This document shows, in pieces, positions 44,933 through 55,007 of a DNA stretch of 64,000 nucleotides. The stretch is from Nocardia pseudobrasiliensis NBRC 108224 (GTDB taxonomy: Bacteria; Actinomycetota; Actinomycetes; Mycobacteriales; Mycobacteriaceae), in assembly GCF_001613105.1 (NCBI RefSeq), contig NZ_BDBS01000001.1, positions 62,001-126,000 on the forward strand. Direction: 5' to 3'. Made by a program: the position numbers and the translations under genes. Within the stretch, counting starts at the first letter, position 1. Each line of letters begins with the position of its first letter. The notes beneath the pieces were generated by a model. It saw only the letters and a program-made list of their open reading frames with translations, ran no database searches and was not told the origin of the DNA.

Positions 44933-45139
44933 TCAGATCTGGCAGGTGGGGCTGGGGTGCAGCAGCCAGCAGAGGATCGATCCCGGTCCCGCCGAACCGG
45001 TGAGCAGATCGGCCGAACCGGTCGAGGCGACCGGTGCGGTGGCGACCTCCTCGGGCGTCGCGGCCGCGGTCGCCTGGGTGGCGCCCACGAGCGCGCCGAC
45101 GGCGGCCGTGGCGAGGGTGAGACGAATCGACATGCGCAT
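44933..45139 (-). CDS. small secreted peptide (68 aa) with C-terminal cysteine pair
   Basis: An exported protein of 68 residues: a signal peptide (IRLTLATAAVGALVGATQATA) is followed by about 40 mature residues, ending GSADLLTGSAG and SILCWLLHPSPTCQI. The two cysteines probably form a disulfide, and the hydrophobic end may insert in or bind the envelope. ATG at 45139 has AGGA eight bases upstream; a second ATG two codons later is possible. No family was recognised. It is 93 bases downstream of the glycerophosphodiesterase on the same strand. Confidence 0.65.
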   Translation of the reverse strand: MRMSIRLTLATAAVGALVGATQATAAATPEEVATAPVASTGSADLLTGSAGPGSILCWLLHPSPTCQI

Positions 45140-45232
45140 GAAGTGTTTCCTGACTACCGGAGTGAATACTGTTCGGCCGGTATATCCGTGCGCGATCCGG
45201 CTCCGAAACACGGCCCGCTGCCCCGAATTCCT

Positions 45233-46330
45233 CTACTTCCGGTAGGCCCGGGGTAGTGGTAAGCCCTTGTCCTGCATCGCCTTCCGGGCTCGGTCGGGAT
45301 AGTCGGTGATGATCCCGTCCACCCCGGTGTCCAGCTGCGCGGCAATCGTGGCCTGGTCGTTGACCGTCCACGGCACCACCTTCAGGCCCTTCTCGTGGGC
45401 CTTGCGGACGTAGTCGGCGTCGGCGGTGAAGCGGAAGCCGGAGTCACCCGCCTTGGTCGGGCTGTCCTGCGCCGGGACGTAGCTCGGCGAGGAGATGTTC
45501 GCGCCCAGCGCCGCGATCGCGCCGAGCGGATCGTTCACATGATCCTCGTAGCGAATCGGACCGAGCCAGCGGCTGCCCGCCCTGAAGGTGGTGTCGTCGT
45601 ACAGCGCGACCGTCGGCACCGCCGGATTCCGCTGTTTCACCAGTGGCAGACTCGACCAGTCGAAGCTCTGGATCTCCACCCGGTCGGTCGCCCCCGCCGC
45701 GGCGACGGTGTCGAGGATGACGTCGACGAATTCCTGTGGCGCGGCGGTCTGTTCCGGATGTTCCGCCTCGATCTTGGTTTCGATGTTGTAGCGGATGGTC
45801 TCGAATGCGCCGGGATAACTCTTCACCAGATCGAACAGTTCGGGCAGCCGCGCGATTCGATTGTTCGTCACCGCGCGCTGTTCGGGAAAGTTCGGCAGTG
45901 TCTTGGAACAGTCGACGGTGCGCACCTGGTCGTAGGTGAGTTCGTGGATCGTCTTGCCCACATAGGGATATTTCGGATCGTCCGGGAATGCGGGCGCGGT
46001 ATCGGCGCACTTGTCCGACTGAATAGTCGGATCGTGCCAGACCATCGGAACCTTGTCGGCGGTGAGACCGATATCCAGTTCCAGCGTGCTGACGCCGAGT
46101 TCGAGCGAATGCGCGTAGGCCGCGAGCGACTCCTCGGTCAGCAATCCGCGGCCGCCGCGATGGGACTGCAGATCCACCGCACGCTGCGGATCCAGCGCCG
46201 GCGTGCTCGTAGCCGCCGAACCCGAACCGCCGCCCGAGTCGCCGCAGGCGGCGGTGGCCGCCAGGGCAACCGCGCAGCCGACGACGGAGATTGCCCGGTA
46301 TAAGTGCTTTCTCACGATTGTGGGATGCAT
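45233..46330 (-). CDS. secreted glycerophosphodiester phosphodiesterase, putative lipoprotein
   Basis: A 365-residue GDPD-family enzyme cleaving glycerophosphodiesters to glycerol-3-phosphate. The TIM-barrel active site shows HRGGRGLLTEESLAAY, STLELDIGLTADKVPMVWHDP, and later VEIQSFDW and VVPWTVND. The N-terminal SVVGCAVALAATAACGDSGG looks like a lipoprotein signal, with a weak lipobox. The ATG at 46330 has AGGGTG six bases upstream; a GTG five codons later is possible. It is divergent from tmk. Confidence 0.88.
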   Translation of the reverse strand: MHPTIVRKHLYRAISVVGCAVALAATAACGDSGGGSGSAATSTPALDPQRAVDLQSHRGGRGLLTEESLAAYAHSLELGVSTLELDIGLTADKVPMVWHDPTIQSDKCADTAPAFPDDPKYPYVGKTIHELTYDQVRTVDCSKTLPNFPEQRAVTNNRIARLPELFDLVKSYPGAFETIRYNIETKIEAEHPEQTAAPQEFVDVILDTVAAAGATDRVEIQSFDWSSLPLVKQRNPAVPTVALYDDTTFRAGSRWLGPIRYEDHVNDPLGAIAALGANISSPSYVPAQDSPTKAGDSGFRFTADADYVRKAHEKGLKVVPWTVNDQATIAAQLDTGVDGIITDYPDRARKAMQDKGLPLPRAYRK

Positions 46331-46417
46331 TCCGGTCACCCTAGCGATCCAAGGGCAACGCGTGCCGACGCCCGGGTGACCGGCGCGTGCCGCGGGGGAG
46401 CGTCTAACCTGTTGCGC

Positions 46418-47065
46418 ATGGGTGCGTTGGTGGCGGTGGAGGGACTCGACGGCGCGGGTAAGCGCACGCTCATCGATGCCGTGGTGACGGGCCTGGCCGA
46501 GCGCGGGCTGCGGGTCGCGACGCTGGCGTTTCCCCGCTACGGGCGATCGGTGCACGCCGATCTGGCGGCCGAGGCGCTGCGCGGGCGACACGGCGATCTG
46601 GCCGCCTCGGTCAATGGAATGGGCCTGCTGTTCGCCCTGGATCGGGCCGGGGCCCGCGACGAGCTGGCGAAGCTGTTGGCCGACAACGACATCGTGCTAC
46701 TCGATCGCTACGTCGCCTCGAATGTCGCATACAACGCGGCACGAACCGACCAGTCCGTGGACGGGGAAATCGCTTCCTGGGTGGCGGAATTGGAATTCGG
46801 TCGATTCGAAATGCCGGTGCCGGATGTCCAGGTGCTGTTGGACGTACCCACCGAACTCGCCGCGGAACGGGCGCGTCGGCGCGGCGAACTCGACACCGCC
46901 CGCGCGCTGGACGCATACGAACGCGACAAAGGGCTGCAGGAGCGTACCGCGGCGGTCTATCGTGTGTTGGCCGAAACGCATTGGCACGGATCGTGGTGGG
47001 TGCATCGACCGCATGACGATCCGGCAACGCTTACCGCGCGCCTGGCGGAAAAGGTTGCCCTATAG
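46418..47065 (+). CDS. tmk: thymidylate kinase
   Basis: A 215-residue dTMP kinase supplying dTDP for DNA synthesis. The phosphate loop GLDGAGKRT, the DR of LLDRYVASNVAYNAART and the lid-like AERARRRGELDTA are visible. The arginine in GKRT matches the mycobacterial enzyme as I remember it. TAACCT lies seven bases before the ATG, so the message is probably leaderless. It is followed by mtrA, as Rv3247c is. Confidence 0.95.
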   Translation: MGALVAVEGLDGAGKRTLIDAVVTGLAERGLRVATLAFPRYGRSVHADLAAEALRGRHGDLAASVNGMGLLFALDRAGARDELAKLLADNDIVLLDRYVASNVAYNAARTDQSVDGEIASWVAELEFGRFEMPVPDVQVLLDVPTELAAERARRRGELDTARALDAYERDKGLQERTAAVYRVLAETHWHGSWWVHRPHDDPATLTARLAEKVAL

Positions 47066-47143
47066 GGTTGGATGTGCGTCGGTAATGTACCAGTGTTGGC
47101 GTGGTTGCCCGTTTCGAGCCGGAGAGATGACAACATAGTAGTT

Positions 47144-47821
47144 ATGAAGCCGAAGATTCTGGTCGTCGACGACGATATGGCGCTCGCGGAGATGCTCACG
47201 ATCGTCTTGCGCGGCGAGGGTTTCGATCCCCACGTGGTCGGCGACGGTACGCAGGCGCTCACCGCTGTCCGGGAACTGCGCCCGGATCTGGTGCTGCTGG
47301 ATCTCATGCTGCCGGGCATGAACGGCATCGACGTATGCCGCGTGCTACGAGCCGATTCGGGCGTGCCGATCGTGATGCTGACGGCGAAGACCGATACGGT
47401 CGACGTCGTGTTGGGCCTGGAGTCGGGCGCCGACGATTACATCGTCAAGCCGTTCAAGCCGAAGGAACTCGTCGCCCGGGTACGCGCTCGGCTGCGCCGG
47501 ACCGAGGAGGAACCGGCGGAGCTGCTGTCCATCGCGGATATCGTCATCGATGTGCCGGCGCACAAGGTGACCCGCGGTGGTCAGCAGATCTCGCTGACTC
47601 CGCTCGAATTCGACCTGCTGGTGGCGCTGGCGCGCAAGCCGCGTCAGGTGTTCACTCGCGAGGTGCTGTTGGAACAGGTCTGGGGTTATCGGCATGCCGC
47701 CGACACCCGCCTGGTCAACGTGCATGTGCAGCGACTGCGCGCGAAGGTCGAGAAGGATCCGGAGAATCCTGAGATCGTGCTGACCGTTCGTGGCGTGGGG
47801 TACAAGGCCGGACCGCCGTGA
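47144..47821 (+). CDS. mtrA: response regulator MtrA
   Basis: A 225-residue OmpR-type regulator of cell division and cell-wall genes in Corynebacteriales. The receiver has [13 protein letters not shown], aspartate in [13 protein letters not shown] and lysine in [11 protein letters not shown]; the winged helix includes [20 protein letters not shown] and [15 protein letters not shown] at 47144 gives the canonical start [11 protein letters not shown]. Its end overlaps mtrB by four bases. Confidence 0.97.
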   Translation: MKPKILVVDDDMALAEMLTIVLRGEGFDPHVVGDGTQALTAVRELRPDLVLLDLMLPGMNGIDVCRVLRADSGVPIVMLTAKTDTVDVVLGLESGADDYIVKPFKPKELVARVRARLRRTEEEPAELLSIADIVIDVPAHKVTRGGQQISLTPLEFDLLVALARKPRQVFTREVLLEQVWGYRHAADTRLVNVHVQRLRAKVEKDPENPEIVLTVRGVGYKAGPP

Positions 47822-49626
47822 TCGATAGCTCCAGAAACCGCCTCGCGCGGTTACTGGCGGCGATGGTGGCCTGGTTCAAATCCGTCGGAGAGTCACTGGG
47901 CCACGTTTGGCGACGTTCGCTGCAATTGCGCGTCGTCGTGTCCACCCTCACCCTGTCGCTGATCGTGATCACGATTCTGGGTGTGGTGCTGACCAGTCAG
48001 ATCACCGATCGACTGCTCGACGCGAAGATCAACGCGGCCGTGGAGGAGATGGGTCGCGCCCGCAACACGGTGGAGAGCCAGTTGACGGGCGCGCACGATT
48101 CGAGCACCCAGACCGTGCGGCTGCAGGACGCGCTGCGCGGGCTGTCGTCGGGCAGTTCCCAATCCGGCGGCGCCGCAGGCAGTTACGACGCCGCGCTGGC
48201 GATGATCGGGGAGGGCCAGCAGGAGATCACGGCCGGGCCGATCCAGGACGTGCCCGCCGAGCTGCGCCGGTTCGTCCAGCAGAATCAGCTCAGCTATCAG
48301 TTCGTCACGATCTCCGATCCCGACGGCTATCGCGGTCCGGTACTGATCATCGGCAGTCCCAGCGCCGATGTGCCCACCCTCGAGGTCTATCTGATCTTCC
48401 CGCTCAACAACGAGGATCGCAGCCTGCAGCTGATGCGCGGCACGATGCTCATCGGCGGCATCGTGCTGCTGGTGCTGTTGGCCGCGATCACCGCGCTGGT
48501 GACCCGACAGGTGGTGCTGCCGATCCGATCGGCGGCGCGGATCGCCCAGCGCTTCGCCGACGGCCGGCTCAAGGAGCGGATGCTGGTGCGCGGCGAGGAC
48601 GATATGGCGCGGTTGGCCATGTCGTTCAACGAGATGGCCGAAAGTCTGTCCAACCAGATCACCCAGCTCGAGGAGTTCGGAAATCTGCAGCGCCGCTTCA
48701 CCTCCGATGTCAGCCATGAGCTGCGCACCCCGCTGACCACCGTGCGCATGGCCGCCGACCTCATCCACAGTTCCAGCGACGAACTGGATCCGGCCCTGGC
48801 GCGCAGCTCGGAACTGCTGGTGACCGAGCTGGACCGGTTCGAAAGCCTGCTCAACGATCTGCTCGAGATCAGCCGCCACGACGCGAAAGTGGCCGAACTG
48901 CAGGTGGAATCGCTCGACGTACGCATGTGCGCGCGGGCGGCGCTGTCGACCGTGCGGCATCTGGCCAAGGAGTCCGGCGCCGAGGTCGTGGTGGACCTGC
49001 CCGAGGAGCCGCTGGTGGCCGAGGTCGATCCGCGCCGCGTGGAGCGCGTGCTGCGCAATCTGCTCGCCAATGCCATCGACCACAGCGAGGGCAAACCGGT
49101 GCTGTTGCGGATGCGCGGCGATGTGGAGGCCAATGCGGTCGCCATCGTGGTCCGCGATCAGGGTGTCGGCCTGCGACCGGGCGAGGAGAAGCTGGTGTTC
49201 AACAGATTCTGGCGCTCGGACCCCTCGCGCATGCGCCGCTCCGGCGGCACCGGTCTGGGCCTGTCGATCAGTGTGGAGGACGCCAATCTGCACGAGGGCA
49301 AGCTCGAGGCGTGGGGCGAACTCGGTGTCGGCGCGAGTTTCCGGCTCACGCTGCCGATGACGCGCGGCCGCAAGATGGGCGCCAGCCCGCTGTCGCTGGA
49401 TCCGCCCAAGCGCCGGGTGCAGATGGTGGAGGCCGCGATACCGTCGGAGGAGGCCGAATCCGATTCGGCGACGGGCGAATCCGCACCCCCCGGCGCGCCC
49501 GTCGATACGAATCACCCGCTGCCGCAAGACGGTTCGCTCGACGGCGCGACGCCCCCGGCGCACCGCGCGAACGGATCCACCGCCGCGGATTCCGTCTTCA
49601 GCGATACCGGAGACGGAAAGTCATGA
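47818..49626 (+). CDS. mtrB: sensor histidine kinase MtrB
   Basis: A 602-residue membrane kinase partner of MtrA. Two helices ([20 protein letters not shown] and the one near residue 220) flank an extracytoplasmic loop; a HAMP region ([15 protein letters not shown]) follows, then the phospho-histidine in [17 protein letters not shown] and the ATPase boxes ([27 protein letters not shown]). The last 80 residues are low-complexity and acidic. GTG start. The stop overlaps the lpqB ATG by four bases. Confidence 0.96.
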   Translation: MIDSSRNRLARLLAAMVAWFKSVGESLGHVWRRSLQLRVVVSTLTLSLIVITILGVVLTSQITDRLLDAKINAAVEEMGRARNTVESQLTGAHDSSTQTVRLQDALRGLSSGSSQSGGAAGSYDAALAMIGEGQQEITAGPIQDVPAELRRFVQQNQLSYQFVTISDPDGYRGPVLIIGSPSADVPTLEVYLIFPLNNEDRSLQLMRGTMLIGGIVLLVLLAAITALVTRQVVLPIRSAARIAQRFADGRLKERMLVRGEDDMARLAMSFNEMAESLSNQITQLEEFGNLQRRFTSDVSHELRTPLTTVRMAADLIHSSSDELDPALARSSELLVTELDRFESLLNDLLEISRHDAKVAELQVESLDVRMCARAALSTVRHLAKESGAEVVVDLPEEPLVAEVDPRRVERVLRNLLANAIDHSEGKPVLLRMRGDVEANAVAIVVRDQGVGLRPGEEKLVFNRFWRSDPSRMRRSGGTGLGLSISVEDANLHEGKLEAWGELGVGASFRLTLPMTRGRKMGASPLSLDPPKRRVQMVEAAIPSEEAESDSATGESAPPGAPVDTNHPLPQDGSLDGATPPAHRANGSTAADSVFSDTGDGKS

Positions 49627-51446
49627 GCCGGTTCGGAAGACCGCGCATCGTCGCCTGCCTGATCCTGGTCGGCCTGCTGGCCCTGACCGGCTGCGCCAAC
49701 CTGCCCGATTCCTCGGCGCCACAGGCACTGGGCACCATCGATCGCGAGCCGACGTCTTCCGCACCGCCGCAACCGATTCAGGGCCGCGACCCGGATCTGC
49801 TGCTGCGCGATTTCCTGCAGGCCACGGCCGATCCGACCAACCGGCATCAGGCCGCGCGCCAGTATCTGTCGCCGACCGCGGCGGCCACCTGGGACGACAC
49901 CGCGGGCACGACGATCGTCGAATCACCGGATACCCTGCGCGAATCCCGCTCCGGCGATACCGCGACCTACAAGATCCGCGCCAACAAGACCGGCGAGCTC
50001 GAATCCGACGGCTCCTACCGCGCCGCCTCGGCCTCGGCCACCGGCTACGAGGGCAAGATCGAAATGGTTCGGGTGGGCGGCGAATGGCGCATCGATGAGC
50101 TGCAACCCGGTGTGGTGGTGGTCAATACCGCCTTCGAAAAGTCCTACCGGTGTTATTCGCTGTATTTCCCGAATTCCGCCGGTACCACCATGGTTCCGGA
50201 TCTGCGCTGGGTCTCCGAGCGCAAGGAGCAGCTCACCCAGCGGCTGCTGAGCCTGCTCGCCGAAGGGCCGCAGCCCGCGCTGAATCCCGCGGTGCGCAAT
50301 GTCCTGTCCAATCCGGTCAGCCTGCGCGGCGGCATCACCAAGGCCAACGGGCAGAGCGATGGCGTCGGCGTCGGCGTGGGCGGGGTGCAGATCGACTTCG
50401 CCGGGGCCTCGACGCTGGATCAGCACAACAAGGAACTGCTCGCCGCGCAGGTGGTGCTGACGCTGTCGGACGCCGGTGTGCTCGGGCCGTATGTGCTGCT
50501 GGGCGACGGTAAGCCGCTCGACGATCGCTATGCAGCCTCGGGCTGGTCGCCGGTCGATGTGAACGCCATGAATCCGATGGCCAACGCGCAGAACCGGATC
50601 GGGCTGCACGCCGTGCGGGACGGATCGCTGGTCAAGGTCGATATCGGCAAGAACGAGATCCTTCCGACGCCGGGCTATTTCGGCACCGCGCGCAATCTGC
50701 AGTCGGTCGCGCTCTCGGCGGACGGCCAGTTCGTGGCCGCGGTCGCCGACAGCGGCCGTCCCGCGCCGGATCCGCCGCGCACCCTGGTGATCGGCACCTA
50801 CGACGGCAATGCCACCGTGCCTGTGGCGCAGGGCAATACCTTCACCCGGCCGTCCTGGGCGCTCGACGGCAGCGCGGCGTGGACGGTCGTCGACGGCGAT
50901 CACGTGATCCGCGCCGTACACGATCGCAGCACCGGCAATATCTCGCAGCAGGACGTGGACACCTCCGCGTTGTTCACCCCGCCCGCCAACCCCGCCGACA
51001 CCCCGCTGCGCGGGCCGATCACCGATCTGCGCATCGATCGCACCGGTGCGCGCGCGGTACTGGTCGCCGCGGGCAAGGTGTACGCGGTGGTGGTCGCGCC
51101 GCGTCCGGACGGCAAGTACGCGCTGACCTCGCCGCTGCCGGTGGCGGTCACGCTCAGCACGCCGGTGGTCTCGGTCGACTGGTACAGCACCGATACCGTC
51201 ATCCTGGCCCGCGAGGGCAATGTCGATCCGGTCGAGACGATCAAGATCGACGGCTTCCACCCGACCCCGCTCACCCCGCAGAACCTCACCCCGCCGGTGC
51301 GTATCGTCAGCGCCACTCCCGAAACCCAATACGTGGCCGACGCCCGCGCGGTGATGCAACTGCAGTCCGCCGAGCCGAGCAGTGAACGCTTCTGGCGCGA
51401 GGTCTACAACCTGGGCCCCAATGCCGCCCCGGTGCTGCCGGGCTGA
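49623..51446 (+). CDS. lpqB: lipoprotein LpqB, MtrAB accessory protein
   Basis: A 607-residue lipoprotein that modulates MtrB. The signal [12 protein letters not shown] has a good lipobox, with the lipidated cysteine in [12 protein letters not shown] GerMN domain (about residues 180-300) and a C-terminal beta-propeller-like domain follow. The ATGA overlap with mtrB shows coupling, the order tmk-mtrA-mtrB-lpqB being conserved in the order. Confidence 0.96.
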   Translation: MSRFGRPRIVACLILVGLLALTGCANLPDSSAPQALGTIDREPTSSAPPQPIQGRDPDLLLRDFLQATADPTNRHQAARQYLSPTAAATWDDTAGTTIVESPDTLRESRSGDTATYKIRANKTGELESDGSYRAASASATGYEGKIEMVRVGGEWRIDELQPGVVVVNTAFEKSYRCYSLYFPNSAGTTMVPDLRWVSERKEQLTQRLLSLLAEGPQPALNPAVRNVLSNPVSLRGGITKANGQSDGVGVGVGGVQIDFAGASTLDQHNKELLAAQVVLTLSDAGVLGPYVLLGDGKPLDDRYAASGWSPVDVNAMNPMANAQNRIGLHAVRDGSLVKVDIGKNEILPTPGYFGTARNLQSVALSADGQFVAAVADSGRPAPDPPRTLVIGTYDGNATVPVAQGNTFTRPSWALDGSAAWTVVDGDHVIRAVHDRSTGNISQQDVDTSALFTPPANPADTPLRGPITDLRIDRTGARAVLVAAGKVYAVVVAPRPDGKYALTSPLPVAVTLSTPVVSVDWYSTDTVILAREGNVDPVETIKIDGFHPTPLTPQNLTPPVRIVSATPETQYVADARAVMQLQSAEPSSERFWREVYNLGPNAAPVLPG

Positions 51447-51479
51447 TTCCTGTCGGTGCCCCGGGTCATACTCGGGCCC

Positions 51480-52118
51480 ATGCTGCTGGATCTGATCCTG
51501 CCGCAATCGTGCGGGGGCTGTGGGGAACTCGGCGCCGGGTGGTGTGCCGGGTGCGCGGAAAGTCTTGCCGGGCCACCGATTCGGGTGTATCCGCGCGCGG
51601 ACCCCGGCGTGCCGTGCTGGGCGCTGGGTCGATATCGCGGGCCGGTGCGGCGCGCGGTGGTTGCCGTGAAGGAGCAGGGTCGCCGCGATCTGGCGGTGCC
51701 GCTGGGGCGGGCCCTGGCGAGGGGGCTGGATGGTTTGCGGGACCGCCAACGGTCGTTGGTGCTGGTGCCCGCGCCGAGTCGGGGCGCGGCGGCCCGGCGT
51801 CGCGGTGGGGATCCGGTGGCTCGGACCGTGCGGGTCGCCGGAAGTTGGCTGCCGGATTGCCGGATCGCCCCGATCCTGCGGATGCGGCGCGGTGTGCGGG
51901 ATTCGGTCGGCTTGGGCGCGAGTGCTCGCGCACACAATCTGCGCGGGCGCGTCGTGGTGTCGGCGGGTTCGCTGCCCACTGCCGTGGCGCACCCGAATGT
52001 CGAGGTAGTGCTGGTCGACGACGTGCTGACCACCGGAGCGACCGCGCGCGAGTCGGTGCGGACGCTGGCGCGCGCCGGGATTGCGGTCCGTGCCGTACTG
52101 GTAACTTCAACCGTCTGA
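51480..52118 (+). CDS. ComF family phosphoribosyltransferase-like protein
   Basis: A 212-residue protein with an N-terminal zinc-finger-like CGGCGELGAGWCAGC and a C-terminal phosphoribosyltransferase fold including VEVVLVDDVLTTGATARESV. ComF proteins take part in DNA uptake in competent bacteria, but the role in actinobacteria is not known. ATG at 51480 is preferred over GTG at 51456 because CATACT lies seven bases upstream, giving a leaderless promoter. Equivalent to Rv3242c. Confidence 0.88.
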   Translation: MLLDLILPQSCGGCGELGAGWCAGCAESLAGPPIRVYPRADPGVPCWALGRYRGPVRRAVVAVKEQGRRDLAVPLGRALARGLDGLRDRQRSLVLVPAPSRGAAARRRGGDPVARTVRVAGSWLPDCRIAPILRMRRGVRDSVGLGASARAHNLRGRVVVSAGSLPTAVAHPNVEVVLVDDVLTTGATARESVRTLARAGIAVRAVLVTSTV

Positions 52119-52230
52119 TCGGGGGAAATTTGCGTGAACACTGGCGGACAGATCGCTGGCGTAATAGCGTGGCGAGTAGAGCGATCTGACACCCGAACCC
52201 AGAGTTTGGAGGTGGCGCCTCGGACGACTT

Positions 52231-52269
52231 CGTGCCGAGTTTCACGCATCGGTTCCCAAGCTCGGCACG
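52231..52269 (+). repeat. nine-base inverted repeat in the hpf leader
   Basis: CGTGCCGAG (52231-52239) and CTCGGCACG (52261-52269) are perfect reverse complements around a 21-base loop, ending 53 bases before the hpf start. It could end the comF-like transcript or fold in the hpf leader. Confidence 0.4.
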
Positions 52270-52322
52270 GCTGATTCCCGCCATACATGCATCGATTGTG
52301 TGGCCAGATCCGGGAGGTACGC

Positions 52323-53072
52323 GTGACGACTTCACGACCTTCAGTGAAAGAAGCAGATCCCTCGGCCCGCTACGGCACTGAGTTCGACGTTCCGCAACGC
52401 AACGGAGCCGAGCAATCTGCAGCGGACCGGCCCAAGACGCCTCGAGCGGACGTCGTGGTGAAGGGACGCAACGTCGAGGTTCCCGATCATTTCCGAATCC
52501 ACGTCGCGGAGAAACTCTCGCGACTCGAACGCTTCGACCCGTCGATCTATCTGTTCGACGTCGAGCTGTTCCACGAACGAAATCGCCGCCAGCGCAAGGC
52601 TTGTCAGCGGGTCGAGATCACCGTCCGGGGTAAGGGCCCGGTCGCGCGGTCGGAGGCCTGTGCGGACAGTTTCTACGGCGCGCTGGAGCTGGCCGTCGAC
52701 CGACTGGAGAGCCGGCTACGCCGGACCAAGGATCGGCGACGCGTGCACTACGGGGAGAAGACCCCGCTCTCGGTGGCGGAGGCCACCGCGGATCTGATAG
52801 ACGAGGCCCTGTTCCACGGGTCGTCGAACGGATCCGATCCGGCCCACGACCATCGGGCCGATGAGGTCGTCGAAGCCGCGGATTACGCGGGCCCGGGTCA
52901 TATCGTGCGCACCAAGGTGCACCCGGCCACCCCGATGACCGTCGACGACGCGCTCTATCAGATGGAGCTCGTCGGCCACGATTTCTTCCTCTTCCAGGAC
53001 AAGGAGTCCGACCGACCGTCGGTCGTCTATCGTCGCCACGCCTTCGACTACGGCCTGATCCGGCTCGCGTAG
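52323..53072 (+). CDS. hpf: long-form ribosome hibernation promoting factor
   Basis: A 249-residue long HPF that dimerises and silences 70S ribosomes in stasis. The N-terminal domain (VVVKGRNVEVPDHFRIHVAEKL, VEITVRGKG) and the C-terminal dimer domain (MTVDDALYQMELVGHDFFLF, VVYRRHAFDYGLIRL) are joined by a long linker. The N-terminus has an extra 40 residues, common in mycolata. GTG start supported by GGGAGG six bases upstream; an in-frame ATG 12 codons earlier lacks this. Confidence 0.94.
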   Translation: MTTSRPSVKEADPSARYGTEFDVPQRNGAEQSAADRPKTPRADVVVKGRNVEVPDHFRIHVAEKLSRLERFDPSIYLFDVELFHERNRRQRKACQRVEITVRGKGPVARSEACADSFYGALELAVDRLESRLRRTKDRRRVHYGEKTPLSVAEATADLIDEALFHGSSNGSDPAHDHRADEVVEAADYAGPGHIVRTKVHPATPMTVDDALYQMELVGHDFFLFQDKESDRPSVVYRRHAFDYGLIRLA

Positions 53073-53081
53073 AAGGTCTTT

Positions 53082-53111
53082 CGGCCGGGGCCGTACCACG
53101 CGCCCCGGCCG
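53082..53111 (+). terminator. hairpin terminator after hpf
   Basis: CGGCCGGGGC (53082-53091) pairs perfectly with GCCCCGGCCG (53102-53111) around a ten-base loop, ten bases after the stop codon. There is no T-run immediately after. Confidence 0.7.
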
Positions 53112-53195
53112 CACTGTCTGTGACAGCGTGTATCGCCTTTTTCCTTACTTTGGAGTAAGTTGGTGGCCTCGGGTTCTGTGTGAGAGGAATATGTC

Positions 53196-54482
53196 GTGGC
53201 TGCCAAACGTCGTGCTGTGATCGTGTCGGGTGTGCGGACGCCGTTCGTGCGGGCGTTCACCGACTACACCCGGCTGGATTCGATCGACCTCGCCGATGCG
53301 GCGGTCGCCGGACTGCTGGAGCGGACCGGCCTGCCGAAGGATCAGGTCCAGGCGATCGTCTGGGGCGGAGTGATCCTGCCCAGCGCCGCGCCGAATATCG
53401 CGCGCGAGATCGCGCTGGATCTGAAGCTCGATCCGGGCTGTGAGGGTTACACCGTCACCCGGGCGTGCGCGTCCGGTCTGCAGGCGGTCACCTCGGCCGC
53501 CGCGGCCATCGAGCGCGGTGAGTACGACGTGATGATCGCGGGCGGAAGCGATTCCACCAGCAATGCCGAGGTGAAACTGCCGCAGAAGGTGGTGCACGCG
53601 GCGGCCCCGCTGGCCCTGGGCAAGCCCAAGCCGAAGGACTATCTGTCGGCCGTGGCACAGCTGGCGCCGTTCACCGATATCGTGCCGCGCCGGCCCAAGA
53701 TCGCCGAGCGCACCACCGGTGAGGTGATGGGCGAGTCGGCGGAGAAGATGGCCGGGATCCACGGCGTCACCCGCGCGGCCCAGGACGAATTCGCCGCGCG
53801 TTCCCATCACCGGGCCGCCGCGGCCATCGAATCCGGGCGCTTCGACCGCGAGGTGCTGGAAGTCGTGACGCCCGAGGGGAAATCGGTGCGTCGCGATGGT
53901 CTGGTGCGCGCCGGGACCAGCGTCGAGAAACTCGCCAAGCTGGCCCCGGTCTTCGCCAAGGACGGGACCGTCACCGCCGGTAATGCCAGCCCGCTCACCG
54001 ACGGCGCCTCGGCGGTGCTGCTGATGAGTGAGGAGAAGGCCCGCGCGCTGGGCTTCGAGCCGCTGGCCGCGTTCCGCTCCTGGACCTACGTCAGCGTCGA
54101 TCCCACCGATCAGGTGCTGATCGGCCCGGCGATCTCCATGCCGCGCGCCCTGGACAAGGCCGGAATGTCGCTCGGGGACGTCGATTTCGTCGATATCCAC
54201 GAGGCCTTCGCCGCGCAGACCCTGTCGGTGGTCTCCGCGCTGGCCAGCGACGCCTGGGCCAAGGATCGCCTGGATCGCGACACCGCCGTCGGCGAGATCG
54301 ATCCGGCCGTGCTCAATGTGCACGGCGGTTCGGTCTCCCTCGGCCATCCCTTCGGCGCGACCGGCGCGCGCATGGTCACCACCATGGCCAACGAGTTGGC
54401 GATCTCCGGCAAAAGCGCCGCGCTGCTCGGCATCTGCGCCGCGGGCGGCATCGGGGCGTCGGCGGTGCTCGAGCGCGTCTGA
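53196..54482 (+). CDS. fadI: acetyl-CoA C-acyltransferase, FadI-like thiolase
   Basis: A 428-residue thiolase carrying out the last step of fatty-acid beta-oxidation. The nucleophilic cysteine lies in TVTRACASGLQAV; the catalytic histidines are in DIHEAFAAQ and LGHPFGATGAR, and the second cysteine in GICAAGGIGAS. GTG start after GAGAGGA. The partner hydratase/dehydrogenase is not in the window, so it is unlikely to form a full fad operon here. Symbol by similarity only. Confidence 0.88.
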   Translation: MAAKRRAVIVSGVRTPFVRAFTDYTRLDSIDLADAAVAGLLERTGLPKDQVQAIVWGGVILPSAAPNIAREIALDLKLDPGCEGYTVTRACASGLQAVTSAAAAIERGEYDVMIAGGSDSTSNAEVKLPQKVVHAAAPLALGKPKPKDYLSAVAQLAPFTDIVPRRPKIAERTTGEVMGESAEKMAGIHGVTRAAQDEFAARSHHRAAAAIESGRFDREVLEVVTPEGKSVRRDGLVRAGTSVEKLAKLAPVFAKDGTVTAGNASPLTDGASAVLLMSEEKARALGFEPLAAFRSWTYVSVDPTDQVLIGPAISMPRALDKAGMSLGDVDFVDIHEAFAAQTLSVVSALASDAWAKDRLDRDTAVGEIDPAVLNVHGGSVSLGHPFGATGARMVTTMANELAISGKSAALLGICAAGGIGASAVLERV

Positions 54483-54524
54483 AATTCGATTGAGGCGGGC
54501 GTTTCCGGCTGGTATCAAATCCTC

Positions 54525-55004
54525 ATGTCCGAATCGCCCGTTTCCGCCGATATCCGCCTGCGTCCCGTCACGGCGGAAACCGCCTGGGACATCTTCGAAC
54601 TGAGCAAGACGCTCTCCACCGAGCAGCGGAACATGGTGGCGGACAACGCGGAATCGGTCGCCGAGGCGCATTTCTCCGAGCGCGCCTGGTTTCGCGCGAT
54701 CTACGTCGGCGATGAACCGGCCGGATTCCTGATGTTGCACGTCGGGGCCGACGAGGAGATCGACTGCGACGGGGTGTATCTGTGGCGGTTCATGATCGCC
54801 GGGCCGTACCAGGGCCGCGGCGTCGGTCGGCGGGTGCTCGAATCGCTGGCCGGATATCTGCGCGGGCGCGGCGTCCGGGAGTTGCACACCAGCTACGGCA
54901 TCGGGCCGGGCTCACCCGAATCGTTCTACAAGGCGGTGGGTTTCGTGCCGACGGGGGAGTTCTACGGCGACGATCACGAGGTCGGCGCGGTGCTGCGCTG
55001 GTGA
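54525..55004 (+). CDS. GNAT family N-acetyltransferase
   Basis: A 159-residue acetyltransferase. The acetyl-CoA loop is GRGVGRRVLESL after WRFMIAGPYQ, and the C-terminal ESFYKAVGFVPTGEF is characteristic of spermidine/ribosomal type members. No clear ribosome-binding site was found. It ends four bases before the convergent bluB gene. Acceptor unknown. Confidence 0.9.
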   Translation: MSESPVSADIRLRPVTAETAWDIFELSKTLSTEQRNMVADNAESVAEAHFSERAWFRAIYVGDEPAGFLMLHVGADEEIDCDGVYLWRFMIAGPYQGRGVGRRVLESLAGYLRGRGVRELHTSYGIGPGSPESFYKAVGFVPTGEFYGDDHEVGAVLRW

Positions 55005-55007
55005 GGT

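Noticed and set aside
49923..51992. 689-codon minus-strand frame opposite lpqB and the comF-like gene
   Set aside because: It spans the boundary of two well-identified genes and has shadow-like composition.
53145..54887. 580-codon minus-strand frame opposite the thiolase and GNAT genes
   Set aside because: Opposite two genes with intact catalytic motifs; its translation has no recognisable domain.
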